Origin: Cryobacterium sp. MP_M3
GTDB lineage: Bacteria; Actinomycetota; Actinomycetes; Actinomycetales; Microbacteriaceae
NCBI RefSeq assembly: GCF_015752155.1
Contig: NZ_JADOVI010000010.1
Coordinates: forward strand, 1-64,000
Length of the DNA stretch: 64,000 nucleotides
Direction of reading: 5' to 3'
The notes beneath the pieces were generated by a model. That model had not been told where the DNA came from, made no database searches, and saw only the letters and a list, made by a program, of their open reading frames with translations. Within the stretch, counting starts at the first letter, position 1. Every line of letters begins with the position of its first letter. Positions 30,736-38,664 of the stretch are shown here, piece after piece. Made by a program: the position numbers and the translations under genes.

Positions 30736-31698
30736 ATGAAATCCTGTCACAGGACCAGGAAACTGGGCTGTGCCGCCGCTCTGACGACCGGCCTCGCGAT
30801 CCTCCTGGCCGGATGCGCCCCGAGCCCGGATGCCGCTCCGGCGGCCCGGTCGACCGCAGCCGAGGGCTTCGAGCACATCCACGGCCTCGGCACGGACGCC
30901 GCAGCCGGCAAGACCTTCGTGGCCACCCACCGGGGAGTCTGGCTGATCCCGACCGACGCTCTCCCGGCCAGTTATCCGGCCAGGTCCTCGGTTGCCGATA
31001 TCTCGAAGCCGACGCAGGTCGCCGGGCGCGTGCTCGACGTCATGGGCTTCACGGTCGCGGCGCCCGGCCTGCTGCTGGCCTCGGGGCATCCTGATCCCGA
31101 CGCACCGTCGGATCTCGCCCTGCCCAATCTGGGCCTGATCTCGAGCACGGATGCCGCAGAGACCTGGACCCCGCTCTCGCTCACGGGCAAGACGGACTTC
31201 CACGATCTCGACGCGGTGCCCCTGCAAGGCAGTGCGCTGCGGGTGTACGGCTATGACTCAGGCAACGGCACCCTGGCCATCAGCGACGACTCGGGCGCGA
31301 CCTGGTCAACCGGCGAAACCGTTCCGCTGCGAGACCTCGCCGCCGACCCGGCGAACCCGGACCAGGTCTTCGCGACCACGGCCGACGGGCTTGTCGGCAG
31401 CGGCGACGCCGGCCGCAGCTTCAGCCTGGTCGCCGACGCCCCCACCCTGTTCCTGATCGATGTCGGCGACGCACGCACCGGCGGAGGACTCGTCGGCATC
31501 GACCCGGAAGGCGTGGTCTGGCATCAAGATTCCGCGGCCGGACCCTGGATCAAGGGCGGCCGCACCGAGGGCACCCCCGTCGCCCTCAGCTACGTCGGCG
31601 GCATCGTGCCGTGGATCCTCGCCGCGGACACGCGCGGCGTCGTCGCCAGCGACGACTTCGGGGCGAGCTGGACCGTTCTCGTCCGGGCAGGGGCCTGA
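30736..31698 (+). CDS. F510_1955-type Asp-box lipoprotein
   Basis: The 320-residue lipoprotein has lipobox LLAGC (Cys27). The beta-propeller-like body starts with EHIHGLGTDAAAGKTFVATHRG and repeats Asp-box motifs (S-x-D-x-G-x-x-W): ISSTDAAETWTP, ISDDSGATWSTG and ASDDFGASWTVL. Such proteins are annotated as F510_1955-family glycosylhydrolases, but no catalytic residues of sialidases are evident. The gene is usually found with DUF305. A scaffold or redox-partner role is as likely as catalysis. Confidence 0.75.
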   Translation: MKSCHRTRKLGCAAALTTGLAILLAGCAPSPDAAPAARSTAAEGFEHIHGLGTDAAAGKTFVATHRGVWLIPTDALPASYPARSSVADISKPTQVAGRVLDVMGFTVAAPGLLLASGHPDPDAPSDLALPNLGLISSTDAAETWTPLSLTGKTDFHDLDAVPLQGSALRVYGYDSGNGTLAISDDSGATWSTGETVPLRDLAADPANPDQVFATTADGLVGSGDAGRSFSLVADAPTLFLIDVGDARTGGGLVGIDPEGVVWHQDSAAGPWIKGGRTEGTPVALSYVGGIVPWILAADTRGVVASDDFGASWTVLVRAGA

Positions 31699-31738
31699 GC
31701 CATGAACCAGACGCCACCCACGGGCACGGCAACCGGAA

Positions 31739-31757
31739 TTACCCCCGGGGGCATACT
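31739..31757. promoter_or_regulatory. Possible CsoR-like copper operator
   Basis: TTACCCCCGGGGGCATA contains a CCCCC-GGGGG dyad with TA and AT edges, resembling known CsoR sites of the form TA-C5-G5-TA. A -10-like CATACT (31752-31757) overlaps its right edge, 43 bases before the SHOCT gene. A bound CsoR would block this internal promoter. No csoR gene lies in the window. Confidence 0.5.
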
Positions 31758-31799
31758 GACACCGACAGGCGCACCGTCGACTACGAAAGGAGACCGATC

Positions 31800-32090
31800 A
31801 TGATGTGGGGCTATGGAGGAGGAGGAATGGGCTGGGGCTGGTTGTTCGGCCTGCTGGCGCTGGCCGGCATCGCCCTGCTGGTGGTGCTCCTGGTGCGGCT
31901 GTTCAGCGGCGGCATCGACCGCAGCGGGACCGACCGGCGGGAGACTCCGCCGGCACCACCCGCAGCCCAGCCGCCGCTGGCGCAGGGCCGCAGCCGCGCC
32001 CGCCAGATTCTGGACGAGCGCTTCGCGAAAGGCGAGCTCACCGCCGAGCAGTACCGCGAACAGGTGCAGGTTCTCGGCGAGGACGCGTAG
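31800..32090 (+). CDS. SHOCT-domain small membrane protein
   Basis: The 96-residue protein starts with an aromatic and Gly-rich segment (MMWGYGGGGMGWGW). One membrane helix follows (LLALAGIALLVVLLVRLF), then a proline-rich linker, then the C-terminal SHOCT motif ARQILDERFAKGELTAEQYREQVQVL. SHOCT motifs bind oligomeric partners and often accompany copper oxidases. ATG 31800 follows AAAGGAGACC. Its stop shares one base with the GTG of the multicopper oxidase, so the two genes are coupled. Confidence 0.85.
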   Translation: MMWGYGGGGMGWGWLFGLLALAGIALLVVLLVRLFSGGIDRSGTDRRETPPAPPAAQPPLAQGRSRARQILDERFAKGELTAEQYREQVQVLGEDA

Positions 32091-33607
32091 TGAAGCCGAT
32101 CAGTCGCCGGGCCGCCCTCACCCTGGGCGGCCTGGGGCTGGCCGGCACCGCGATCGGCGGCGCCGGCCTGCTCTGGAGCGCGCAGGACGGCCCCGGCAGA
32201 GCCGGCGTCCAGCCCGCCGGCTCTGCCTTCGGGGCGCTACCCGGCGACACCCTGCGCGAGCCCGCCGAGCTGCGAAGCGCCAACGGCCTGCTCGAGGTGA
32301 CGCTGGATGCCGCACCCGGCCGGGTGGACATCGGCGGCCGGAGCGCGACGACGCTGGGCTACAACGGCGGCCTCCCCGGCCCGACCCTTCGCGTGCGGGC
32401 CGGCGACCGGCTCGCGGTGAGCCTGCACAACGGGCTCGCGGAGCGCACCAACCTGCACGTGCACGGCCTGCACGTCTCGCCCGAGGGCAACAGCGACAAC
32501 CCGTTCGTCATGATCGAGCCGGGCGACTCGTTCGACTACGAGTACCGGCTGCCGGCCGACCACTCGCCGGGACTCTACTGGTACCACCCGCACCACCACG
32601 GAGTGGTCGCCGACCAGGTCTCCGGCGGCCTCTACGGCGCCATCGTGGTCGAAGACCCCGACCCGATCCCCGCGGCCCGCGAGCGAGTGCTCGTGATCTC
32701 CGACCTCACCCTCGACTCGTCGGGCACCCTGGGCGGCGCCACGGCGGCGGAACGGATGCGCGGCCGCGAGGGCGAGCTCGTGCTGGTGAACGGTCAGCTG
32801 AAGCCGGCCCTCGGCATCCGGTCGGGCGAACGCGAACGCTGGCGCATCGTCAACACCTGCGTGGCCCGCTACCTGCGCCTGCGCCTCGACGGCCAGGACC
32901 TGCACCTGCTCGGCCTGGACTCCGGCCGGTTCGAGGCCCCGAAGAGCGTGGAGGAGGTGCTGCTGGCGCCGGGCAACCGCGCGGATCTCTGGGTCACCGC
33001 GGTCCAGGGCGCCGCGGTGCTGCGTGCCGTCGCCTACGACCGCGGCAGCACCGCCGGGATGGGCGGGATGATGGGCGGGAACGGCGCCGGGGCAACGGAG
33101 GGGACCATCGACCTCGCCACAGTGACGGTCACCGGCGCCGGCGTCGCCGCACTGCCCGCGATCCCCCGGCAGCCGAAGCCTGCCGACCTCCGCGGCGCGA
33201 CCGTGACGGCCCGCCGGGAGTTCGTCTTCGCGATGGGCATGGGCGGCGGGATGGGAGGCGGGATGGGCTTCACCATCAACGGGCGCGAATTCGACGGCGG
33301 GCGCGTCGACACGACCGTGCAGGGCGACAGCGTCGAGGAATGGACCCTGACCAACACCAGCCCGATGGACCACCCCCTGCACCTGCACGTCTGGCCGATG
33401 CAGGTCGTCAACCAAGGCGGCCGGGCGGTGGACTCCGTGCTCCGGCAGGACGTCGTCAACGTGCCGGCCCGCAGCGCTGTGCGGGTGCGGATCGCGTTCA
33501 CCGGATTCACCGGGAAGACCGTGTACCACTGCCACATTCTCGACCACGAAGACAACGGCATGATGGGCGTCATCGACGTTCGTCCGGCCGGCCAACCGCT
33601 CACCTAG
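32090..33607 (+). CDS. Multicopper oxidase
   Basis: The 505-residue three-domain oxidase has a Tat-type signal (SRRAAL, residues 5-10) for folded export. All four copper motifs are present: NLHVHGLHV, WYHPHHHG, HPLHLHVWP, and the C-terminal HCHILDHEDNGMM with a T1 methionine. Met-rich loops (MGGMMGG, and a longer MGMGGGMGGGMG) resemble the Cu(I)-binding segment of CueO-like oxidases. It likely oxidises Cu(I) or phenolic/metal substrates outside the membrane. The start is GTG 32090, coupled to the SHOCT gene. Confidence 0.93.
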   Translation: MKPISRRAALTLGGLGLAGTAIGGAGLLWSAQDGPGRAGVQPAGSAFGALPGDTLREPAELRSANGLLEVTLDAAPGRVDIGGRSATTLGYNGGLPGPTLRVRAGDRLAVSLHNGLAERTNLHVHGLHVSPEGNSDNPFVMIEPGDSFDYEYRLPADHSPGLYWYHPHHHGVVADQVSGGLYGAIVVEDPDPIPAARERVLVISDLTLDSSGTLGGATAAERMRGREGELVLVNGQLKPALGIRSGERERWRIVNTCVARYLRLRLDGQDLHLLGLDSGRFEAPKSVEEVLLAPGNRADLWVTAVQGAAVLRAVAYDRGSTAGMGGMMGGNGAGATEGTIDLATVTVTGAGVAALPAIPRQPKPADLRGATVTARREFVFAMGMGGGMGGGMGFTINGREFDGGRVDTTVQGDSVEEWTLTNTSPMDHPLHLHVWPMQVVNQGGRAVDSVLRQDVVNVPARSAVRVRIAFTGFTGKTVYHCHILDHEDNGMMGVIDVRPAGQPLT

Positions 33608-33631
33608 ACTGAGCCGGAAAGAATCAGGACT

Positions 33632-34861
33632 ATGAAACACAACGGGCTTTTCCGGCGGGCCACGCCGGAGCCGATCGAGACGGGCCGTCTCGCCGACTTC
33701 TCCTACCTCGATCCCGGGGTGGTCTACCTCGACTCCGCCTGCCAGAGCCTGCGCCCCCAGCCGGTGCTCGATGCGCTGACCGAGTATTACACCAGCTACA
33801 ACGCGTGCGGCGGCCGGGTGAAGTACGCCTGGGGCCGGCGCGTCGATGACGAGGTCGCGGCGGCACGCCAGGGCGTGCTCGGACTGCTCGGCCTGTCGGG
33901 GCGGCACTACGCGGTCTCCTTCACCCTGAACACGACCTTCGGCCTCAACCTGCTGTTGCAGCAACTGCCGCAGGACTGTTACGCCCGGGTCGTCACCAGC
34001 CACGTCGAACACAACTCGGTCTTCCTGCCCACGATGACGGCGGCGAAACGGCTCGGCGTGCCCCGGCTCGTGCTCGACCGGGCCGCCGACGGCGCCCTGC
34101 TCTACGAACCCGCCCAGCTCGAACGCGCGATCGTGGTCGTCAACGCCGCCTCGAACATCGACGGCCGGCTCCTGACCAACCTGTCCGAGCTCGTGCGCGA
34201 CACCCACGCCAGGGGCGGCATCGTCATCCTCGATGCCGCGCAGTCGATGGCGCACGAGCGCGCCCTGCTGCAGAAGACCGACGCGGATGCGATCTGCTTC
34301 TCCGCGCACAAGATGTACAGCGCGAGCCTGGGTGTGATCGTCGCCCGGCGCGAGCTGCTGTCCTCGCTTGAGCTCTCCTTCGTCGGCGGCGGCATGGTCG
34401 CGGATGTCCGTGAAGACTCCTACGACCTGCTGCCGAACGACCCGGGCGCCCTCCTCGAGCCCGGGCTGCAGGCCTGGGCCGAGATCATCGCCCTCCGCCA
34501 GGCGACCGACTGGCTCGGCACCGTGCGCCCCGGCGGGCGGCCCCCGGCCGAACACGTCTCGGCCCTGTCGGAGCGGCTTTTCGACTCGCTCTCCGACATC
34601 CCGGGCCTGACCATGGTCAATGCCGCGGCCAGCCCGGTGATCAGCGTCTACGCCCCGAAGCAGGACTCGCACCGCCTGGCCGTCTTCCTGTCCCAGTCGG
34701 GCATCGCCGCGCGCAGCGGCTACTTCTGCGCCCACCACTACCTGAAGGAACGGCTCGGCCTGCCGCCGCTACTGCGTTTCTCGCTCGGACTCCACTCGAC
34801 CACGGCGGACGTCGACCGGGCGCACGACGCCCTCGCGCGCCTCATGAAAGGCCTCTCCTAA
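33632..34861 (+). CDS. Class-V aminotransferase, cysteine-desulfurase-like
   Basis: The 409-residue PLP enzyme includes VYLDSACQSLRPQPV, then HVEHNSVFLP, DAAQSMAHE, and the PLP-lysine site CFSAHKMYSASLG. The loop ARSGYFCAHHYL carries Cys366 at the position of the persulfide cysteine of SufS/CsdA enzymes. It could mobilise sulfur from cysteine, or be a selenocysteine- or epimerase-type relative. It starts 24 bases after the copper oxidase. Its stop is immediately followed by the GTG of the DsbA-like gene, so the pair looks coupled. Link to copper handling is inferred only from position. Confidence 0.82.
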   Translation: MKHNGLFRRATPEPIETGRLADFSYLDPGVVYLDSACQSLRPQPVLDALTEYYTSYNACGGRVKYAWGRRVDDEVAAARQGVLGLLGLSGRHYAVSFTLNTTFGLNLLLQQLPQDCYARVVTSHVEHNSVFLPTMTAAKRLGVPRLVLDRAADGALLYEPAQLERAIVVVNAASNIDGRLLTNLSELVRDTHARGGIVILDAAQSMAHERALLQKTDADAICFSAHKMYSASLGVIVARRELLSSLELSFVGGGMVADVREDSYDLLPNDPGALLEPGLQAWAEIIALRQATDWLGTVRPGGRPPAEHVSALSERLFDSLSDIPGLTMVNAAASPVISVYAPKQDSHRLAVFLSQSGIAARSGYFCAHHYLKERLGLPPLLRFSLGLHSTTADVDRAHDALARLMKGLS

Positions 34862-35923
34862 GTGTTCTGCATCGCCGCCTTCATCGTTCTCCTGTTCATG
34901 GCCGCCATCTCGGCGCGCTACCGGCGCTACCTCGCGAAAGCGGCGAGTTGCACCCTGCGCCGGGTGACCTTCCGCCCCTGCGACACCACCTTCAAGCAGG
35001 ACCTCAAGGACCACATGCTCGCGCCGCTCGCGGCACGCCGCCCCGGGCTCGTCGGGCCCGCCAGCGTCGCCCTCGAGGTGGTCGCATTCCTGGTCGTGCT
35101 CACCACGATCTGGAGCGGCTACGTCGTCGTCGAGAGCGCGGCGAACCTCTACGTCTACGGCACCTGCAACAAGCAGGACTCCGCCTCCTGCAGCCTGGGC
35201 GCGGAGGCCTGCTCCATCCCCGACCAGACCCCGACCTTCGGCGAATCCATCGCCGCCTGGGACATCGTCGGCGCCTTCGGCAACGACTTCGTGCGGCTCG
35301 GCGAGACGTTCTCCGCGATCCCCTCCCGGATGCAGAACTGGGACGCGAAGGAGTACCTGCCGGCGAACGCGACCTACCTGAACGCCCTGGATGCGAAGAA
35401 GGAGACGGCGCTCGAGGTCATCGACCCCGGCTGCACCTACTGCCTGCAGTTGTTCCAGAACATCGAGAAGGCCGGCTTCGCCGAGCGTCAGAACCTCAGC
35501 TACATCGCCTTCCCGATCCAGTCGGCGACGGGCTACAAGTTCCCGAACTCGCTCCTGGTGACCCAGTACCTCGAGGCCCTGCGCCTGAACCCGCTCGAAG
35601 GCGCGAAGACCCCGGTCGACTGGCAGATCCTGAAGCGCATCTACACCGAGGAGAACGACAAGGGCGTGTCCTGGCAGAGTGCGATCAACTCAGCGGACTC
35701 CGCGGAGACCACCGCGCTGCTCCAGGACTGGGCGCAGGAGTTCGGGCTGAGCCCGGCGCAGGTCGACACCGTCGCATCCGTCGCCGGGTCGGCCGAGGTC
35801 GCCCGGGTGATCGCCCACAACAAGACACTGGTCGAGGAGCGGATCCACACCGTGAAGATCCCGACCATCATCTTCGACGGGCGCCGGCACGATGGGCTCG
35901 TCCCGGTGGGCGACCTGGACTGA
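34862..35923 (+). CDS. Membrane-anchored DsbA/thioredoxin-like protein
   Basis: The 353-residue protein has two N-terminal membrane helices (about 3-18 and 66-90) with an outer part rich in cysteines (CNKQDSASCSLGAEAC). The C-terminal DsbA-like domain has the redox motif CTYC (Cys191-Cys194, in VIDPGCTYCLQLF) and a likely cis-Pro loop (VKIPTIIFDG, about 334-343). The long helical insert between them is typical for DsbA-type oxidoreductases. Starting right after the desulfurase-like gene, it may move thiols or sulfane sulfur at the membrane. GTG 34862 is the only nearby start. Confidence 0.75.
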   Translation: MFCIAAFIVLLFMAAISARYRRYLAKAASCTLRRVTFRPCDTTFKQDLKDHMLAPLAARRPGLVGPASVALEVVAFLVVLTTIWSGYVVVESAANLYVYGTCNKQDSASCSLGAEACSIPDQTPTFGESIAAWDIVGAFGNDFVRLGETFSAIPSRMQNWDAKEYLPANATYLNALDAKKETALEVIDPGCTYCLQLFQNIEKAGFAERQNLSYIAFPIQSATGYKFPNSLLVTQYLEALRLNPLEGAKTPVDWQILKRIYTEENDKGVSWQSAINSADSAETTALLQDWAQEFGLSPAQVDTVASVAGSAEVARVIAHNKTLVEERIHTVKIPTIIFDGRRHDGLVPVGDLD

Positions 35924-36767
35924 CCGCGTTCGTGGCCACGACCGCCGCAAGCACGATCGCCGCGCCGGCCACCTGGCCGAGGCTGAGCGGCTGCTGCAGG
36001 AGCGCCCAGCCGCAGGCGACCGCGACGACCGGGCTGAGCAGGCCGAGGAAGGCGACGGAGGCCACCGGCAGGTTCTGGATGCCCCGGAACCAGAGCGTGT
36101 AGCTGAGCGCCGTGCCGAGCACCGCGAGGTAGACGTAGCCGGCCAGGTTGCCCGGGGTGAGGGGCTCCGTCGGGAGCCCCTCGACCAGGAGCAGGATCGG
36201 CACCAGGACGAGCCCTCCGGCCAGGAGTTGCCAGGACGTGCTGACCAGCGGATGCGCCGGCTGCCCCCACCGCTTGGCGAGCACCGTGCCCACGGCCATC
36301 ACGGCCGCGCCGCCGAGCGCTGCGAGCACCCCGAGCAGGTCCAGCCGCGCCGTGGCCTGCAACACGAGCAGGGCGACCCCGAACACCCCGGCAATCCCCG
36401 CCGCGACCCTCAGCCCGGTGACCCGGTCACCCAGGATCCGGGCCGCGAGCACCGTCACGAGCAGCGGCTGCACGGCCCCCATCGTCGCGGCGACACCGCC
36501 GGGAAGCCGGTAGGCGGCGAGGAAGAGCAGGGCGAAGAACACGCCGATGTTCAAGGTGCCGAGCACCAGGGACTTCCACCACCAGGCGCCCCGCGGCAGC
36601 CTGCGCGTGATCAGCAGGATCAGGAGGCCGGCCGGCAGCGCGCGCAGGGTCGCGGCCAGCAGAGGGCGGTCGGGCGGGAGAAACTGGGTCGTGACCAGGT
36701 AGGTCGTTCCCCAGAAGATCGGGGCCACCATGGTCGTCGCCACCATCCACCATCGATTGCTAAGCAC
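35868..36767 (-). CDS. EamA-family (DMT) exporter
   Basis: The 299-residue protein has ten membrane helices in two EamA repeats. MVAPIFWGTTYLVTTQFLP opens the first, and LGTALSYTLWFRGIQNLPVASVAFLGLLSPVVAV is the conserved end of the second. Members export amino acids or metabolites. The C-terminus overlaps the DsbA-like gene by 56 bases tail to tail. A MarR gene is divergent, with paired operators between, so substrate-induced expression is likely. Confidence 0.88.
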   Translation of the reverse strand: MLSNRWWMVATTMVAPIFWGTTYLVTTQFLPPDRPLLAATLRALPAGLLILLITRRLPRGAWWWKSLVLGTLNIGVFFALLFLAAYRLPGGVAATMGAVQPLLVTVLAARILGDRVTGLRVAAGIAGVFGVALLVLQATARLDLLGVLAALGGAAVMAVGTVLAKRWGQPAHPLVSTSWQLLAGGLVLVPILLLVEGLPTEPLTPGNLAGYVYLAVLGTALSYTLWFRGIQNLPVASVAFLGLLSPVVAVACGWALLQQPLSLGQVAGAAIVLAAVVATNAVSPGRPPGRAHRAGARRR

Positions 36768-36792
36768 TAAGTCATAATAGCTAAGCGCTTAG
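36760..36792. promoter_or_regulatory. Paired MarR operators
   Basis: CTAAGCGCTTAG (36781-36792) is a perfect palindrome. CTAAGCACTAAG (36760-36771) is a degenerate copy starting 21 bp away, two helical turns. Both lie at the divergent starts of the eamA and marR genes; the outer one overlaps the eamA start codon. Confidence 0.75.
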
Positions 36793-36812
36793 GAAAAAGC
36801 TAGACTCGTCCC

Positions 36813-37319
36813 ATGGCAGACCACGTCGATCGCATCCTCGAGCAATGGGCGGGCGAGCGCCCCGATCTGGACGTGTCGGCGATGGCCGTGCTCGGCCGGC
36901 TCGCCCGCGCGGCCCGGCTCGCCGACTCCCGCCTCGGCGTCACGTTCGCGGCCCACGGGCTCGACGCGGCGTCCTTCGACGTGCTCGCTACGCTGCGCCG
37001 GAGCGGGGAACCCTTCCGGCTCACCCCCACCGAGATCCAGCGGAGCGCCATGGTCACCTCGAGTGCCATCGCGCAGCGGCTGAACCGGCTCGAGCGGGAC
37101 GGCCTCGTGCTCCGCGGCCCGAGCGCGGCCGACGGGAGAGGCACCGTCGTCACCCTCACTCCGGAGGGTCGCGCGCTGATCGACCGGGCGCTGCCCGATC
37201 ACGTCGCCAACCAGGAGCGGATGCTCGCGGGCCTCACCGACGCCCAGCGCGCCGCCCTCGCGACGCTGCTCCAGGCGCTGGCCGAATCCCTTGCTGAGGC
37301 TACGGCTTCCAGACCATGA
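36813..37319 (+). CDS. MarR-family regulator
   Basis: The 168-residue dimeric winged-helix protein contains LDAASFDVLATLRRSGEPFRLTP, SAMVTSSAIAQRLNRLERDGLV (recognition helix), then the wing D-G-R-G-T-V-V-T-L-T. A helical C-terminus forms the dimer. It is divergent from the EamA exporter gene and probably represses that gene via CTAAG-type sites. The end overlaps the convergent membrane protein gene by 20 bases. Confidence 0.9.
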   Translation: MADHVDRILEQWAGERPDLDVSAMAVLGRLARAARLADSRLGVTFAAHGLDAASFDVLATLRRSGEPFRLTPTEIQRSAMVTSSAIAQRLNRLERDGLVLRGPSAADGRGTVVTLTPEGRALIDRALPDHVANQERMLAGLTDAQRAALATLLQALAESLAEATASRP

Positions 37320-37752
37320 GCACGACCACGATGACCAGCAGGAGCGACGAGATCCCGGATCCCATCGCCACCCGGGAGTAACCGGCGGGCTTCGCGTCGG
37401 GTGCCGTCGTCCCGGCCGTGGCCGTGATGGCCTCCGCCGCCTGGCGCATGGCCGGGACGACGACGAACAGGTTGATCGCCAGGGCGATCGCGTAGGCGAC
37501 GATCGAGAGCAGCACCCAGGTCGAGCCGAAGGAGAATCCGTCCTCGGGGTCTGAGACGCCGAGGGCGCCGAAGCCGAAGAAGGCGACGACGATCGACAAC
37601 AGGGTGAACAGGTTGACCGACTTCGCCAGGGTGGCCACCTGTCCGGCCTCCCCCGCACGGATGGAACGCATGGCGGTCATCGGCAGGATGGCCATCGGTC
37701 CGACGATGAAGACCGCGGCGACGATGTGCAGGGTGTTGAACAGAGTATCCAT
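37300..37752 (-). CDS. Four-helix membrane protein (DUF2269-like)
   Basis: The 150-residue membrane protein begins DTLFNTLHIVAAVFIVGPMAILPMTAMRSI, with a His and a Pro in the first helix, as in DUF2269-type proteins. Three more helices follow (about 46-62, 75-98 and 130-148). No redox cofactor motif is proven. ATG 37752 was chosen from the family-like start. Its function is unknown. Confidence 0.6.
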   Translation of the reverse strand: MDTLFNTLHIVAAVFIVGPMAILPMTAMRSIRAGEAGQVATLAKSVNLFTLLSIVVAFFGFGALGVSDPEDGFSFGSTWVLLSIVAYAIALAINLFVVVPAMRQAAEAITATAGTTAPDAKPAGYSRVAMGSGISSLLLVIVVVLMVWKP

Positions 37753-37774
37753 GGCTTCAGCGTATTGCTTTGCG

Positions 37775-38434
37775 CTACCGACCCCGGTCGCCCACGCTGC
37801 GCTGGGCAGCCACGGCCGGGTGGTCGTCGGGGAGTCCGTGGCGCTTGCCGGCCCCAAGCAGGGCGAGGTTCTTCTTCTCCCAGTCGCGCACGGCCTGCCG
37901 CTGGGGGTCGATTGCCCGGCCGTCGGCGCAGGCAGGGATGCTGCGCCCGCATGTGCAGAAGCCCGGTTTCGCCGGGTCGCCCGAGTGCAGCATCCCGACC
38001 CGCCAGATCACCGCCATCGCCCAGTCGAGTTGACGCCCGCCGAGGTCGTTCCGGCGTTCGGCTCGCCTGACCAGATCGCTTTCGAGCACGCCGCGGATGC
38101 CTCCGCTCACCGTACGGTCGAACTCACCGGCCACCAGGGCACGAAGTTCGTCGACCTGCCCGGCCAGTTCCGCGATCGTCGCGTCCCGCTCGGCCAGATC
38201 GGACTCTGACTTCTGGACGGACTTCCGGTGCACGTCCTGAAGGTCGGCGTACTCGCCGACCCAGAGCATCACGTGGTCGGCGTCGCGGCGTTCGGCCTTC
38301 TCGTCGCCCAGGTGGTGCAGGCAGAACGAACAGACCACCTGGTCGCTTGCAGAGGTGAAGTTGAAGGATTGCAGCGACCGGCAGCAAAAGCACTGGGCGC
38401 GGATGGCCACATAGAGCGGATACGAGTGCGTCAC
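37775..38434 (-). CDS. Hypothetical protein with cysteine pairs and a coiled coil
   Basis: The 219-residue soluble protein starts with a probable zinc site (CFCC at 15-18 and CSFC further on). A heptad-rich helix follows (KSESDLAERDATIAELAGQVDELRALV), then RAERRNDLGGRQLDWAMAVIWRVG, and a second Cys pair (FCTCGRS). No family is recognised. The pattern suggests a small zinc-stabilised, self-associating protein. It is upstream of the DUF2269-like gene on the same strand (22-base gap). Confidence 0.6.
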   Translation of the reverse strand: MTHSYPLYVAIRAQCFCCRSLQSFNFTSASDQVVCSFCLHHLGDEKAERRDADHVMLWVGEYADLQDVHRKSVQKSESDLAERDATIAELAGQVDELRALVAGEFDRTVSGGIRGVLESDLVRRAERRNDLGGRQLDWAMAVIWRVGMLHSGDPAKPGFCTCGRSIPACADGRAIDPQRQAVRDWEKKNLALLGAGKRHGLPDDHPAVAAQRSVGDRGR

Positions 38435-38629
38435 GGTGTTCTCCCTGGCTGGCCTGCATTCGAGCGTAGCTCGTTGCCCGCAACCGGTGGTCGCGCCCGC
38501 ATTCCCGGTGGTCGATCATGTCGATTCCCGCCCGTGCGGATCGCGGGCGTATCCCCGAAACGGTGTCGGCCACCGGGAGGACCTGGCAACATTAAATACG
38601 ACTATTCAACATAATGACTTGAACAATAC

Positions 38630-38658
38630 TCGCATGTATGTTCGAAGTGTGGTATTCT
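38630..38658 (+). promoter_or_regulatory. LexA-type box and -10 of the HNH nuclease gene
   Basis: TCGCATGTATGTTCGA (38630-38645) matches the actinobacterial SOS box TCGAAC-N4-GTTCGA at 10 of 12 fixed positions; the right arm is perfect. A -10-like TATTCT at 38653-38658 ends 6 bases before ATG 38665. The box covers the -35 region, as expected for repression. Confidence 0.6.
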
Positions 38659-38664
38659 CAGTTC

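Noticed and set aside
32237..34738. Open frame of about 830 codons on the minus strand opposite the oxidase and desulfurase-like genes
   Set aside because: The composition is dominated by Gly, Val, His and Arg without motifs, and the plus-strand genes have complete catalytic motifs.
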